This document shows positions 43,401 through 48,979 of a DNA stretch of 64,000 nt, piece by piece. Position 1 is the first letter of the stretch. Each line of letters begins with the position of its first letter. The stretch is from Actinokineospora bangkokensis. GTDB taxonomy: Bacteria > Actinomycetota > Actinomycetes > Mycobacteriales > Pseudonocardiaceae. The position numbers and the translations under genes were made by a program. The notes beneath the pieces were generated by a model. It worked only from the letters and a program-made list of their open reading frames with translations. It was not told where the DNA came from and made no database searches. The DNA is taken from positions 318,782 to 382,781 of the forward strand of contig NZ_MKQR01000017.1 in assembly GCF_001940455.1 (NCBI RefSeq), in the 5' to 3' direction.

Positions 43401-44377
43401 CCGACGACCTGTCCGGGGTGCTCGACGACGCCACCTACGCGGGCGGCGCCGAGGCCAGCACCGGGGAGCCCGTCACCGTCAACGGCACGATGTTGACCTG
43501 GCGCGGCCCCCTGGCCAAGGGCGCCACGACGACCATCACCTACCGGGTCACCGTGGCCCTGCCCGGCACCGGCGACCACCTGCTGCGCAACACCGTCACC
43601 GCCCCCGGCAGCAACTGCGCCCCCGAACCGGACGAGGGCACCACCCCCGACCCCGCCTGCTCCGGCGGCGACGACGGCCAGGACGGCACCGTGCGGGTCG
43701 CGGAGGTCCGCATCGAGAAGAAGCCCACCACCGACACCGCCACGGTGGGCGACACCTTCGGCTACGCCGTGACGATCACCAACGTCGGCACGGTCGACTA
43801 CCTGGCCACCGAGCCCCCGACCACGACACCCGCGCCCAGCTCAACCGCGCCTCCCTCCACTGCACCTTCGTCGTCCGCGCCTCCGTCGACGGTGCCGGGT
43901 TCGACCGCCCCCGGCCCCGGGGTGCCCGCCACCCCGGCGGGCGTGGGCCCCGCGACCTGGACCGACGACCTCACCGCAGTCCTCGACGACGCCACCTACC
44001 TCGACGACGCCCAGTCCACGACGGGCAGCACCACCTACGCGTCCCCCCGCCTCACCTGGTCCGGCCCCCTCCCGGTGGGCGGCGCGGCCGCCACCACCTA
44101 CTCCGTCCGCGTCAACGACCCCGCCTCGGGCGACGGCACCCTGCTCAACGCCGTCACCGGCCCGGAGAGCAACTGCGCCTGCGCGGTGACCACCCCGGTC
44201 CAGCCCAAGCCGGTCGCCCCCACCAAGCCCGGCGGCCTGGCCAGCACCGGCGCCGACGTCGGCTGGCTCCTGGTCACCGGCTTCGGCCTGCTGCTCCTGG
44301 GGTCCGCCGCCCTCGCCTACACCCGCCGCCGCACCATCCTCCTCGCCTACCGCCGCCGCCGCGCCGAGCGCGACTAG
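37463..44377 (+). CDS. Giant DUF11-repeat surface protein with LASTG sortase signal (2304 aa)
   Basis: A signal anchor (RRRLWSLVAGAIAFVLVAVGVGPVV) is followed by a beta-propeller-like domain (about 35-285: FNAIGYNHRDGLVYGLTR, IAVNPYDDGVYAYD). About 15 DUF11-type immunoglobulin-like repeats follow. Repeats 4-8 are nearly identical (VTK.GP...YAITVDNLGPSTA..TVVTDR.PDGLVPVSASDGG) with an exact 363-bp period in the DNA; the last five are a second class (TDDLSGVLDDATY). The C-terminus has LASTG at about 2259-2263, a membrane helix and a basic tail. LAxTG is the class E sortase signal, so covalent wall attachment is likely. Adhesin, sheath or stalk roles are possible. No sortase gene is in the window. 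Confidence 0.92.
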   Translation: MAGRRRLWSLVAGAIAFVLVAVGVGPVVRAVAQAGPTPFPCDATYYLMQPSGAGTGTDDLGRVTFPAAGQPGGGRFERISTPDFKFNAIGYNHRDGLVYGLTRGEAVSRLFRVGANGVYDVLGVPLDGGLPMTYDQFLAGTFLVDGTYAALVGSGGPLVRFDITQRPPRIISKAPLAGIQSSDIAVNPYDDGVYAYDQNGGGLVRIDPGSGAITRVGGSPGAEVIRAQGSTWIDGQGRITLLAGDGGADGQDTFYQADFTPGTRTYGPLRRIGVEPGLSGAGDGANCAYRATFDKTAAPTSVDAGGEVTYTYRVVNGSEEARSYTFRDTLPDGRRFVGDPTVDPPIGSVAFNASRSRLTISGLQLPRGNDVTITARVSVPADAPTATVYNQAFLTGGGLPGDGLPSDFPGTADPADATPLVVRAQAGADLRITKTVGGSSANQVQQGGRFTYTLTVTNDGPAASPASTITDDVPAPLTPRAASDGGTTSGRTVTWVLGPIPARGSITRTLEVSADGPAASSVSNTATVTPGGGVPDPNPGNNTSTPPVSTTITTPQPTADLAISKQGPDTAPPGGDVVYRILVDNLGPSAATGTQVVDRLPDGFTPVSASAGGTINGQTVTWNPAAIPVDAAPIELTVVARAPVEGGTGRNTATITTLDGGPADPVPGNNTSNEVVTEVTPSADLVVTKRGPDTVQPNQSYDYAITVDNLGPSTAQSTVVTDRIPDGLVPVSASDGGVIDGQTVTWNLGAVPAAGGPRPLTVTVRAPAEKVQVANRVTATSTTPDPDPRTNTSEDVPTEVVPSADLVVTKEGPESVPAGSTFEYRVTVDNLGPSTAESTVVTDRVPDGLVPVSASDGGVVNGQTVTWNLGAVPAADGPRPLTITVRAPAEAVRVANRVVVTSPTPDPDPGSNTSQDVPTEVVARADLQVTKSGPAEVEPNQEFPYAITVDNLGPSTAQATVVTDRVPDGLVPVSASDGGVIDGQTVTWNLGAVPAADGPRTLTLVVRAPAEGARVGNTVVVGSPTPDPDPGDNTSEIVTTEVVPRADLAVTKTGKAEVVPNEEFSYAITVDNLGPSTATGVVVTDRVPDGLVVLGASDGGVVQGQTVTWNLGSIPAAEGPRPLSVRVRAPAEGLTVDNTVSATSTTTDPEPGNNTSTTVRTVVVPESDLSIVKTAPAEVVAGQPFDYTITVTNRGPSTSTSSVVTDRVPDGFTPVSASDGGTVDGADVRWSLGTLPPNGTAVRTIRVTAPAEGGVGDNVASVRPGPGAPRDPNPANDDSPTIRTTATPSADLAITKTGPATVVAGSRFTYTITVDNLGPSTSTSSVVTDRIPDGFTPVSASDGGTIDGQVVTWALGAIPVTAPPVVRTVDVLAPDEGGTASNVASVVPGEGAPDDPNPDNDRNRPQVTVAQPSADLSVVKTGLEFADAGTPFDWTVTLTNAGPSTARQTVLTDTVPAGFTVGTVPGATTAPGPGGTTVVTWALGDVPPGQTRFTVPVTAPATAGSGRNTAVVRSSTDDPDDPGDLTGTNTVQVRGFTLAKAVTPPTTSVRPGEVLTYSITATNGSTVAYDQAHGLASFRDDLTGVLDDAEVVSVDPAAEITRDDTGFTWTGPIPAGQSRTITVAVRVDSPTDDGDDVLRNTVVGGTNCATGSTAPECSPATVPVRELGLVKTVDRTVVSPGEAVTFTVAVTNTGAYDYTEQDPAAIFDDLTGVLDDAVFGDLVVDPEVGTPGPAPTREDPVLTWSGPLAAGGTVRLVYTATVSNPQTGDGRIVNLVSSGEDPRCLPADPCGPAEVPLVKAFLLDKTVDRSGGVAPGDEVTYTITVTNSGQVPYTDGAAAFTEDLSGVLDDAAVVEATADSGTLTRDGTDLRWAGDLPLADPPGTAGATITVRARVFNPDLDGDHFLVNVVTGSTNCPPPAGSPTGGSECRAGDPLPVKGLTVAKSSDRAVVRAGAPVAYTITVTNTGEVDYTDTDPATITDDLSGVLDDATYAGGAEASTGEPVTVNGTMLTWRGPLAKGATTTITYRVTVALPGTGDHLLRNTVTAPGSNCAPEPDEGTTPDPACSGGDDGQDGTVRVAEVRIEKKPTTDTATVGDTFGYAVTITNVGTVDYLATEPPTTTPAPSSTAPPSTAPSSSAPPSTVPGSTAPGPGVPATPAGVGPATWTDDLTAVLDDATYLDDAQSTTGSTTYASPRLTWSGPLPVGGAAATTYSVRVNDPASGDGTLLNAVTGPESNCACAVTTPVQPKPVAPTKPGGLASTGADVGWLLVTGFGLLLLGSAALAYTRRRTILLAYRRRRAERD
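39584..41046 (+). repeat. Tandem 363-bp repeats encoding DUF11 domains
   Basis: The same landmark codon (GAC or ACC before AACC in VDNLGPS/VTNRGPS) recurs at 39584, 39947, 40310, 40673 and 41036, exactly 363 bp apart each time; the next interval is 369 bp. Uniform spacing and high identity indicate recent tandem duplication or gene conversion. Confidence 0.85.
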
Positions 44378-44385
44378 GAGCCCCC

Positions 44386-44961
44386 ATGCGCCCCCACCTC
44401 CCCGCCCTGCTCACCACAGCCGCCCTCCTGCACACCGCCACCTGGGCACCGGCCGCCGCCACCCCGGAACCCGCCCTCACCATCACCATGACCGACGACA
44501 CAGCGGAAACCAGCGAAGGCACCCCCCTGGACTACAAGATCACGCTCACGAACCCCGCGGCCGAGGAGCGCGCCGCGGACGTGGAACTGACCCTGCCGGT
44601 GGGCGCCAAGGCCACCGAGGTCCGGGACGGCGGAACCGCCCCCGAACCCTGGTTCGCCCACTGGTCCCTCACGATCCCCGCGAACGGGACCAGCACCGTG
44701 TCGGCCAGCTTCCAGGCAGGCGCCCCACGGCCCGACAGCAAGGGCTACACCGCCACCGCCTGCACGGTGCGGAACTACGCCCGGCTGTTGTGCGCCACGG
44801 ACATCAACCAGGTCCCCGGCGCCCCGGACATCCACGCCGTTGCCGGGAAAGCGTCCACAGAGGATGGAGGGCCGCCCGTCCTGATCCCCATCGGCGTCGG
44901 CGTTCTCGTGGCTCTGGGGGCAGGGCTACTCCTCCACGCCCGGACCCGTTCCACTCCGTAG
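44386..44961 (+). CDS. Small DUF11-domain membrane-anchored protein
   Basis: The 191-residue protein has a signal peptide (MRPHLPALLTTAALLHTATWAPAAA), one DUF11-like domain (LTITMTDDTAETSEGTPLDYKITLTNPAAEERAADVELTLPVGAKATEV), a pair of cysteines (ACTVRNYARLLC) and a C-terminal helix (VLIPIGVGVLVALGAGLLL) with a short basic tail. It lacks an LPxTG-like signal. ATG at 44386 is 8 nt after the giant DUF11 gene stop, with AGGAG spanning that stop, so both belong to one transcript. It may cap or assist the large repeat protein; this is inferred from linkage. Confidence 0.8.
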   Translation: MRPHLPALLTTAALLHTATWAPAAATPEPALTITMTDDTAETSEGTPLDYKITLTNPAAEERAADVELTLPVGAKATEVRDGGTAPEPWFAHWSLTIPANGTSTVSASFQAGAPRPDSKGYTATACTVRNYARLLCATDINQVPGAPDIHAVAGKASTEDGGPPVLIPIGVGVLVALGAGLLLHARTRSTP

Positions 44962-45092
44962 CTCTCCTTTCCGCTGCGCTCTCCTTTCCGCTGCGCGGGG
45001 CTCTCCGGCTGCGCCGGTTCTCCGCTGCGCGGGGCTTGCCGGCTACCGCCGGGGCCCCGACGTTCGCCGGGGATGGCGGGTTGGGTGGGTGG

Positions 45093-45238
45093 CCCGGTTG
45101 GGTGGATCCGCTTGGTCGGGGCCCCTATGACGATCATGTGCTGTCGGGCGGGAAAAGGCGGGCTGAAAAGATGCCCGCCCGTCCCGTTTGGGTAGCACAT
45201 GATCGTCACCCCCGACCAAGCGAATCCACCCAACCGGG
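45093..45238 (-). repeat. Hairpin element, copy B
   Basis: The outer arms 45093-45121 and 45210-45238 match at 28 of 29 positions; the single mismatch is a G-U pair if the minus strand is transcribed. The inner stem 45128-45142 (TGACGATCATGTGCT) pairs perfectly with 45194-45208. The apical stem 45145-45152 (CGGGCGGG) pairs with 45174-45181. Compared with copy A, the second inner-stem pair has changed from G-C to A-T on both sides, a compensatory change. The asymmetric loop keeps CCCCTAT beside the outer arm. Confidence 0.9.
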
Positions 45239-45490
45239 CAGAACCTGCCGCCCACGCTCGGCTTCTCGGGGTGATCACCTTGGCGGCCTCGTCATGCACG
45301 CTGGCGCGGGGGAAACCCGGGCAAGGGGACCCCTGTTTTCAACGTTACCGGCGGGGACCGGCAAAACTCGACCACCGCAGACGGGCTGTGGACAACTCGG
45401 CTGGCCAGCTCACAGCGCCGAACACCACGCCCTTCCTTCTTTGCCCACGACGCAACCACTTACGGATCGGGCAGCCCGGCTACGGACATG

Positions 45491-45637
45491 CTCGATGCGG
45501 TGGACTTGTTTGGGTGGGGAGGCGATCATGAGCTACCCTGTCCGGGTTGAGCGGGGCTCTTGTGGCCCCAGCTTTTCCCGCTCTCTCAGCTCATGATCGC
45601 CGTAGGGGCCTCGCCCAAACAGGTCCACCGCATCGAG
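45491..45637 (+). repeat. Hairpin element, copy C (inverted relative to A and B)
   Basis: The outer arms 45491-45519 and 45609-45637 pair over all 29 positions if G-U pairs are allowed (three of them, at 45506/45622, 45515/45613 and 45517/45611) on the plus strand. The inner stem 45521-45534 (GGCGATCATGAGCT) pairs perfectly with 45588-45601. The apical stem GAGCGGG (45549-45555) pairs with 45578-45584. The lopsided loop is A against GTAGGGG. All conserved motifs are those of copies A and B read on the other strand. Confidence 0.9.
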
Positions 45638-45706
45638 CCCGCCACCACACGACCGGGCTTTCACGAGCCGAAGCCGCAGGCGAGGCGAGGTGGAGCAAAC
45701 ACCCAC

Positions 45707-46615
45707 TCAGAGCAGGTTCGCTCGCCGGTACAGCGCCACGGCGGGCCGGGTCAGCAGACCGCAGGAGTCCAGGAAGTCCATCAGCCCCGCGCAACTCGTG
45801 CGCAGCACGGCCTTGTGGTGCTCGTTCGCCGCCGCCTCCCGGACAGCGCGGTCGACGTCGAGGCCTACGGTCGCGTAGACCTTCTTGCTCACCAGGCTCA
45901 CGACGACGTAGTGGGCGACGAGCGCGATGAGGAAGGCGCTGGCGTGCCTGCGCAGGGGGGAGACCGCGGCGAGGTGTTCGCGGGTCTCGGCCCTGGCGAA
46001 CTTCATGTGGCGGGATTCCTCGACCACGTGGATGTTGTTGATGGTGCGGATGAAGGGCAGCACCCGGTCATCGCGCATGCTGGCCCGCTGCAGGACGTCC
46101 AGGACCTCCTCGGCGACGAGGATGGCGGCGTAGGCGGCCTCGCCGCCCGCGGTGGCGCCGTACCAGCGGCCCGCGCGGACGAGGGCCTTGGGCGGGCGGT
46201 AGCCGGGGGAGCGCAGCTTGGCGGCGGCGCGGGCGAACATGATGGAGTGGCGGCACTCGTCGGCGACCTCGGTGAGGGCCCACTGGAAGTTGGGGTCCCG
46301 CGGGTCGTCGGCGTAGTAGTCGCGCAGGACGATCTGCTGCAGGACGGTCTCGAACCAGATGCCGGTGCACAGCACCGACGCGGTCTCCTGGCGGGTCAGC
46401 TCCGCGCGCTGGGCCTCGGTCAGCTCCGACCAGTACCGGGTGCCGTAGAGGGTGCTCCACTCCGGGCTCATGCCGTGCAGGGACTCGTCGAGCGGGGTGT
46501 CCCAGTCGACCTCGCGCAGGGGGTCGAAGGACAGGGTGGTGGCGGAGTCCAGGAGCCGCCGGGCGGCGGTCTCGCGCTTCTCGCCGGCGGTGCGGCGCTG
46601 CTCGACGCTGGTCAT
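45707..46615 (-). CDS. AurF-like diiron N-oxygenase
   Basis: The 302-residue protein is a ferritin-like diiron oxygenase of the AurF/CmlI type: E89 (GIWFET), E120-x-x-H123 (EVADECRHS), E169/E170 (LVAEE) and E200-x-x-H203 (VEESRHMKFA) supply the metal ligands. AurF-type enzymes oxidise arylamines to nitro compounds, but most homologues outside gene clusters are uncharacterised. ATG at 46615 has GAGGAG upstream. It is divergent from a TetR gene; two TTCGTTACA-N14-TGTAA operators in the spacer suggest repression by that protein. There is no evident link to the hydrazine cluster 36 kb away. Confidence 0.85.
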   Translation of the reverse strand: MTSVEQRRTAGEKRETAARRLLDSATTLSFDPLREVDWDTPLDESLHGMSPEWSTLYGTRYWSELTEAQRAELTRQETASVLCTGIWFETVLQQIVLRDYYADDPRDPNFQWALTEVADECRHSIMFARAAAKLRSPGYRPPKALVRAGRWYGATAGGEAAYAAILVAEEVLDVLQRASMRDDRVLPFIRTINNIHVVEESRHMKFARAETREHLAAVSPLRRHASAFLIALVAHYVVVSLVSKKVYATVGLDVDRAVREAAANEHHKAVLRTSCAGLMDFLDSCGLLTRPAVALYRRANLL

Positions 46616-46713
46616 CCCGAACTCCTCGGTCAGCCGGTGCCCTGCTCCGGGCGGTCGGGACGCTCTAGGCTGGCGGGACCGACCACCCGCACCACCTCGG
46701 CGCGCCCAGCGAC

Positions 46714-46741
46714 TTCGTTACACTTGACGCCCGAACTGTAA
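46714..46741. promoter_or_regulatory. TetR operator 1: TTCGTTACA-N14-TGTAA
   Basis: TTCGTTACA (46714-46722) and TGTAA (46737-46741) form inverted TTACA/TGTAA half sites with a 14-nt spacer. The same layout recurs 55 bp downstream. The site is nearer to the diiron oxygenase gene. Confidence 0.65.
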
Positions 46742-46768
46742 GGACACGCGGTGGGCGGTGTCAAGGAT

Positions 46769-46796
46769 TTCGTTACAGGCGTCCGACGGTGTGTAA
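46769..46796. promoter_or_regulatory. TetR operator 2: TTCGTTACA-N14-TGTAA
   Basis: TTCGTTACA (46769-46777) and TGTAA (46792-46796) repeat operator 1 with identical spacing, just before the TetR start at 46809, consistent with autoregulation. Confidence 0.65.
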
Positions 46797-46808
46797 AGCG
46801 AGGCGGGT

Positions 46809-47438
46809 GTGGACGAGGCGGGTGCCTGCGGGGCGCGCGAGGCCAGGGCCGAGCGGCAGCGCGCGGCGATCCTCGACGCCGCCATGGCCTGCCTGGTGCG
46901 CGGCGGGCTCAAGTCCGACCGGATGCTCTCGGCGATCGCGCGGCAGGCGGGCATCTCCCGGCCCACCCTCTACCGCTACTTCGACAGCTACGAGGCCGTC
47001 CGCGACGCCCTCACCGAGCGCGAGCTGACCCGGCTGGTCTCCGACCTCGTCCCGCTGGCCGACGAGCTGACCTGGGACGTGCGCTCGTTCGGCGCGCTCA
47101 TCGGCTACATCGTCACCTTCGTGCGCAACCACCCGCTGTTCAGCGCCGCCCCGGCCGACAACCGCGGCGCGCTGGCCCCGCAGTTCGCCAGCCAGGCCTT
47201 CCTGCCGCTGCGCTACGCCCTGTCGGTGCTCAAGCCGCGCATCGAGCAGCGCATCGCCGACGGCGCCATCCCGCCGATCGACGTCGAGTTCGCCGCCGAC
47301 GTCTTCGGCCGCATCGTGCTGTCGTTCACCTTCACCAACGGCCTGGTCCCGCTCGACTCCGCCGACGACCTGGCCCGCTACCTCGAACGCGCGCTCACCC
47401 TGGTCCTGGGCATGGCCGTGGAGTCCCCCGGCGCCTGA
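46809..47438 (+). CDS. TetR-family regulator of the AurF-like gene
   Basis: The 209-residue protein has the HTH RAAILDAAMACLVRGGLKSDRMLSAIARQAGISRPTLYRYFDSYEAVRDALTERE, followed by a helical domain of the TetR type. GTG at 46809 lies 13 nt after the second operator. It is divergent from the diiron oxygenase gene. Its last 61 nt overlap the 3' end of the convergent AraC gene. Confidence 0.86.
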   Translation: MDEAGACGAREARAERQRAAILDAAMACLVRGGLKSDRMLSAIARQAGISRPTLYRYFDSYEAVRDALTERELTRLVSDLVPLADELTWDVRSFGALIGYIVTFVRNHPLFSAAPADNRGALAPQFASQAFLPLRYALSVLKPRIEQRIADGAIPPIDVEFAADVFGRIVLSFTFTNGLVPLDSADDLARYLERALTLVLGMAVESPGA

Positions 47439-48355
47439 GCCGCCCGGCGGTGCCCGCTCGGCGTGGTGCCCCGGACCCGCTTGAACGCCGCGCTGAAGCC
47501 GAACGCGTCGGCGTAGCCCACCGCGCGGGCCACGTCCGCCACCGTCGCCCCCGGCCGCTCCACCAGCAGGTCGGCGGCCAGGGCCATCCGCCGGTGCGCG
47601 AGGTGGGTCAGCGGCGGCTCGCCCACCAGGTCGGTGAACCGCTTGGCCAGCGTCGACCGCGACACCCCCGCGCGGCGGGCCAGCGCGGCCACGGTCCACG
47701 GCGCGGCCGGGTCGGCGTGCAGCAGGCGCAGCGCGGGGCCGACCACGGGGTCGTGCTGGGCCGCCCACCAGCTCGGGGGCGCGCCGCCGGGCCGGTCGAA
47801 CCAGTCGCGCAGGGCGCAGACGAGCACCCAGTCCAGCAACCGGTCGAGCACGACCTGCTGGCCGGGGGCGTCCACGGCGACCTCGGCGGCGAGGTGGTCG
47901 AGCACCGGGTCCGCGGCGCCGCCGCCGGTGCGCAGGACCGGGGGCAGCGCGTCCAGCAGCCTGCCGCTGATCTCCCCGCGCACCGGGTAGGCGCCCACGA
48001 CCAGGGTGGTGCCGCCCGCGTCGGGGTCGAGGTCGGCCCAGCCGAGCCGGTGGCGGGTGCCGCCCTGCTCGGGGGTGGCGCAGTCCTCACCGCAGACGAT
48101 CGGCTCGGCGTCGGTGCCGGGGGTGTCGACGAAGGTGAAGGTGCCCGGGCCGCGCACGACGACCACCTCCCGGGCACCCACCGGCTCGGGTGGGGCGTCC
48201 TCGGGGACCACCCACCCGGACCCGGTGAGCACCGCGCACAGGGTCAGCGGCGCGCCGTCGACGAAGTGCAGTGCCCACGGCGGGGTCAGGGTGGAGCCGC
48301 CGAACAGCGACCCGTGCGCCCGGACCCCGCGGAATAGGTCGCTGAAGGCATCCAC
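47378..48355 (-). CDS. AraC-family regulator with cupin-like (RCS-type) N-terminal domain
   Basis: The 325-residue protein has an N-terminal AraC-binding cupin domain (LFRGVRAHGSLFGGSTLTPPWALHFVDGAPLTLCAVLTG...VVVRGPGTFTFVDTPG) and a C-terminal double HTH (WTVAALARRAGVSRSTLAKRFTDLVGEPPLTHLAHRRMALAADLL and VADVARAVGYADAFGFSAAFKRVRGTTPSGHRR). GTG at 48355 has TAGGTT a few nt upstream, suggesting a leaderless transcript. It is divergent from the PPOX-fold gene (92-bp spacer), its likely target. It overlaps the TetR gene tail to tail by 61 nt. Confidence 0.88.
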   Translation of the reverse strand: MDAFSDLFRGVRAHGSLFGGSTLTPPWALHFVDGAPLTLCAVLTGSGWVVPEDAPPEPVGAREVVVVRGPGTFTFVDTPGTDAEPIVCGEDCATPEQGGTRHRLGWADLDPDAGGTTLVVGAYPVRGEISGRLLDALPPVLRTGGGAADPVLDHLAAEVAVDAPGQQVVLDRLLDWVLVCALRDWFDRPGGAPPSWWAAQHDPVVGPALRLLHADPAAPWTVAALARRAGVSRSTLAKRFTDLVGEPPLTHLAHRRMALAADLLVERPGATVADVARAVGYADAFGFSAAFKRVRGTTPSGHRRAAQAPGDSTAMPRTRVSARSR

Positions 48356-48447
48356 GTCGCCGAACCTACGCGATCCTGGACGCCCGCACAGGTGCCACGG
48401 CGTTCCACCCATGGCATCGTCCAGCCGGGGCGGGTTGGATCGGGGGC

Positions 48448-48873
48448 ATGAGTTCGCAGAGCAGGCTGACCGACGACGACTTGGAGTTCCTGCGCAGGCC
48501 GCTGCACGGGTTCCTGTCCGTGGCCGCGGGACCGGTGCCCGCCCAGCCGCGGCCGGTGTGGTTCGAGGCGACGGCGGACGGGGTGGTGCAGCTGTTCACC
48601 GGGCCCGGCACGGCGAAGGTGCGGCGGCTGCGCGAGGACCCGCGCGCCTCGATCGTCGTCGCCGCGCCCGCCGGGGAGCGGGAGCGGTGGGTGGCGGTGG
48701 CGGGCCGCACCACCATCGAGACCGAGGGCGCGCACGACCTGGCGAGCAGGCTGGCCGAGCGCTACTGGGACCTCGACGACCCGGTGCGGGCCGCGGACCT
48801 CGCCGCGATCCTCGCCGAGGAGCAGGTGCGGATCGTCCTGCACCCCGAGTCCGTCCGCCGCTACACCTACTGA
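48448..48873 (+). CDS. PPOX-class (pyridoxamine-phosphate-oxidase-fold) F420/flavin-dependent protein
   Basis: The 141-residue protein has the split-barrel PPOX features LRRPLHGFLSVAAGPVPAQPRPVWFEATADGVVQLFTGPGTAKVRRLREDPRASIVVAAP and C-terminal VRIVLHPESVRRYTY. Actinobacterial members bind F420 or flavin and reduce or detoxify small molecules. ATG at 48448. It is divergent from the AraC gene and followed by a strong bidirectional hairpin. Confidence 0.85.
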   Translation: MSSQSRLTDDDLEFLRRPLHGFLSVAAGPVPAQPRPVWFEATADGVVQLFTGPGTAKVRRLREDPRASIVVAAPAGERERWVAVAGRTTIETEGAHDLASRLAERYWDLDDPVRAADLAAILAEEQVRIVLHPESVRRYTY

Positions 48874-48924
48874 CTCCCCGACTCCTGACGCCCCGGCCCC
48901 TGACACCCCGGCCGACCGATGCCA

Positions 48925-48958
48925 GCAGCCCCGACCGCCGGGCGACGGTCGGGGCTGC
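48925..48958. terminator. Bidirectional hairpin between convergent genes
   Basis: GCAGCCCCGACCG (48925-48937) pairs perfectly over 13 bp with 48946-48958 around an 8-nt loop, between the PPOX-fold gene and the beta-helix gene stops. Confidence 0.85.
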
Positions 48959-48979
48959 GTGTACAGCGGGGTGGGGCGG

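Larger units (their letters stand above)
44962..45706. other. 745-bp non-coding stretch with two hairpin elements
   Basis: No gene is supported. It begins with tandem CTCTCCTTTCCGCTGCG units (two copies) and related GC-rich repeats. Hairpin copies B and C follow, in opposite orientation to each other. The base composition between B and C (45239-45490) is less GC-rich than the genome average and includes TTTTCAACGTTACC, with no convincing start codon. Confidence 0.75.

Noticed and set aside
44962..45706. Insertion sequence remnant in the non-coding stretch
   Set aside because: No transposase fragment or target duplication was seen; the inverted repeats form hairpins rather than element termini.
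45707..46615. AurF-like oxygenase as part of the hydrazine cluster
   Set aside because: It lies 36 kb away with its own regulator and many unrelated genes between.
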